Assembly: GCA_015486145.1 (NCBI GenBank)
Contig: WFSH01000255.1
Span: 1-23,750, forward strand
Source: Mesoaciditogaceae bacterium
GTDB lineage: Bacteria > Thermotogota > Thermotogae > Mesoaciditogales > Mesoaciditogaceae
Reading direction: 5' to 3'
Length of the DNA: 23,750 nt
The position numbers and the translations under genes were made by a program. The notes under the pieces are model-generated. The model did not search any database, was not told the DNA's origin, and saw only the letters and a program-made list of their open reading frames with translations. Within the stretch, counting starts at the first letter, position 1. Every line of letters starts with the position of its first letter. Positions 23,491 through 23,750 of the stretch are shown piece by piece.

Positions 23491-23581
23491 GCTCACTGAT
23501 CACCGCTTACTGATTACTCATCACAGATTACTGATCACTGCTTACTGCTTACTGCTCACTGATCACTGCTCGCCATTCACC
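23491..23581. repeat. Heptanucleotide tandem repeat array (13 units)
   Basis: Thirteen consecutive 7-base units follow the consensus G-M-T-Y-A-C-T (M = A/C, Y = C/T): gctcact, gatcacc, gcttact, gattact, catcaca, gattact, gatcact, gcttact, gcttact, gctcact, gatcact, and two degraded ones, gctcgcc and attcacc. Phase is kept across all 91 bases. Comparable degenerate heptamer repeats (STRR) are known between genes of cyanobacteria. The function is unknown. Confidence 0.88.
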
Positions 23582-23750
23582 GCTTTATGCATTTCAAGAT
23601 CCGACCTCCATTTTTTTGCCTTACCGTCGCAGCTGCGATGTTCATGTACATAACTGTGGGTATTGCCTCTTTAACGTTCTTGAGGCACGCTCCTGAACTG
23701 GAGAAAAAATCCGGAATGCACAAGAATGTCTTTGTAATAATATCAGCGGT
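23577..23750 (-). CDS. Possible C-terminal fragment of an unidentified protein (runs off the window)
   Basis: On the minus strand the frame is open from the window edge for 57 codons to a TGA at 23579-23577, which lies in the last heptamer unit. The reading is soluble-looking (FLCIPDFFSSSGACLKNVKEA, then TVMYMNIAAATVRQKNGG) and is not recognised. In its favour, first codon positions are purine-rich by hand count (about 70%) and the strand matches the xre-spe operon. Against it, cysteine is frequent and the opposite strand is also open. Only more sequence to the right can settle it. Confidence 0.3.
   Translation of the reverse strand, partial: TADIITKTFLCIPDFFSSSGACLKNVKEAIPTVMYMNIAAATVRQKNGGRILKCIKR

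Noticed and set aside
23491..23581. CRISPR array
   Set aside because: The period is 7 bases with no spacer sequences and no cas genes; it is a simple tandem array.
23587..23750. Plus-strand ATG frame open to the window end, encoding a hydrophobic N-terminus
   Set aside because: No Shine-Dalgarno sequence, although nearly all other genes here have one; hydrophobicity follows from pyrimidine-rich second positions, expected opposite a purine-rich minus-strand gene.

Overview
The window looks like chromosome from a member of the phylum Thermotogota (Thermotogae). The basis is recalled protein character, not a search: a short class-1B SpeD beginning MKSLGRHL directly followed by SpeE and preceded by an XRE-cupin regulator, a two-domain YjeF-type NAD(P)HX repair enzyme, the tilS-ftsH pair, and heavy use of TTG and GTG starts with strong Shine-Dalgarno sites. 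Composition is A+T-rich (roughly 40% G+C by eye, not counted). A less-studied lineage such as Mesoaciditogales or Kosmotogales is possible; genus cannot be fixed from the sequence.

Layout. 1-343: no clear gene; a palindromic interspersed repeat (37-123). 344-1201 (+): class IV aminotransferase with D-amino-acid transaminase residues. 1180-2118 (-): Ca2+/Na+-type antiporter, overlapping it tail to tail. 2176-3621 (+): HD-domain nucleotide hydrolase. 7549-3623 (-): two blocks on one strand, namely a membrane-anchored endonuclease/exonuclease/phosphatase plus a CDF metal exporter, then ExbB-ExbD-TonB. 7676-7829 (+): promoter, tRNA-Thr(CGT) and hairpin. 7855-15056 (+): a tightly packed run tilS, ftsH, a radical SAM protein, a PhoB/PhoR-type two-component pair and a PadR-type regulator. 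15189-17381 (+): rbfA-truB-ribF. 17453-19788 (+): two exported or membrane proteins of unknown function (a compact TolC-like protein and a membrane protein with a cytoplasmic TPR tail), then nnrDE (19793-21331). 23158-21345 (-): xre-cupin, speD, speE, with a consensus sigma70 promoter and a palindrome at the start point. 23354-23750: hairpins, thirteen 7-nt tandem repeats, and the likely 3' end of a further minus-strand gene.

How the genes fit together. The core is translation and quality control: tRNA-Thr, TilS (tRNA-Ile decoding), RbfA and TruB (ribosome and tRNA maturation), FtsH (membrane proteolysis), RibF (flavins) and NnrDE (repair of damaged NAD(P)H, which matters at high temperature). 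A second theme is the envelope and ions: CaCA antiporter, CDF exporter, ExbBD-TonB and the two exported proteins. The third is polyamines: SpeD and SpeE turn S-adenosylmethionine and putrescine-type acceptors into longer polyamines, probably under control of the adjacent XRE-cupin protein.

I see no prophage, insertion sequence, CRISPR array or obvious defence system. The least explained items are the exported pair at 17453-19788, the radical SAM protein with a C-terminal Cys cluster, the putative xre/spe operator and the heptamer array.
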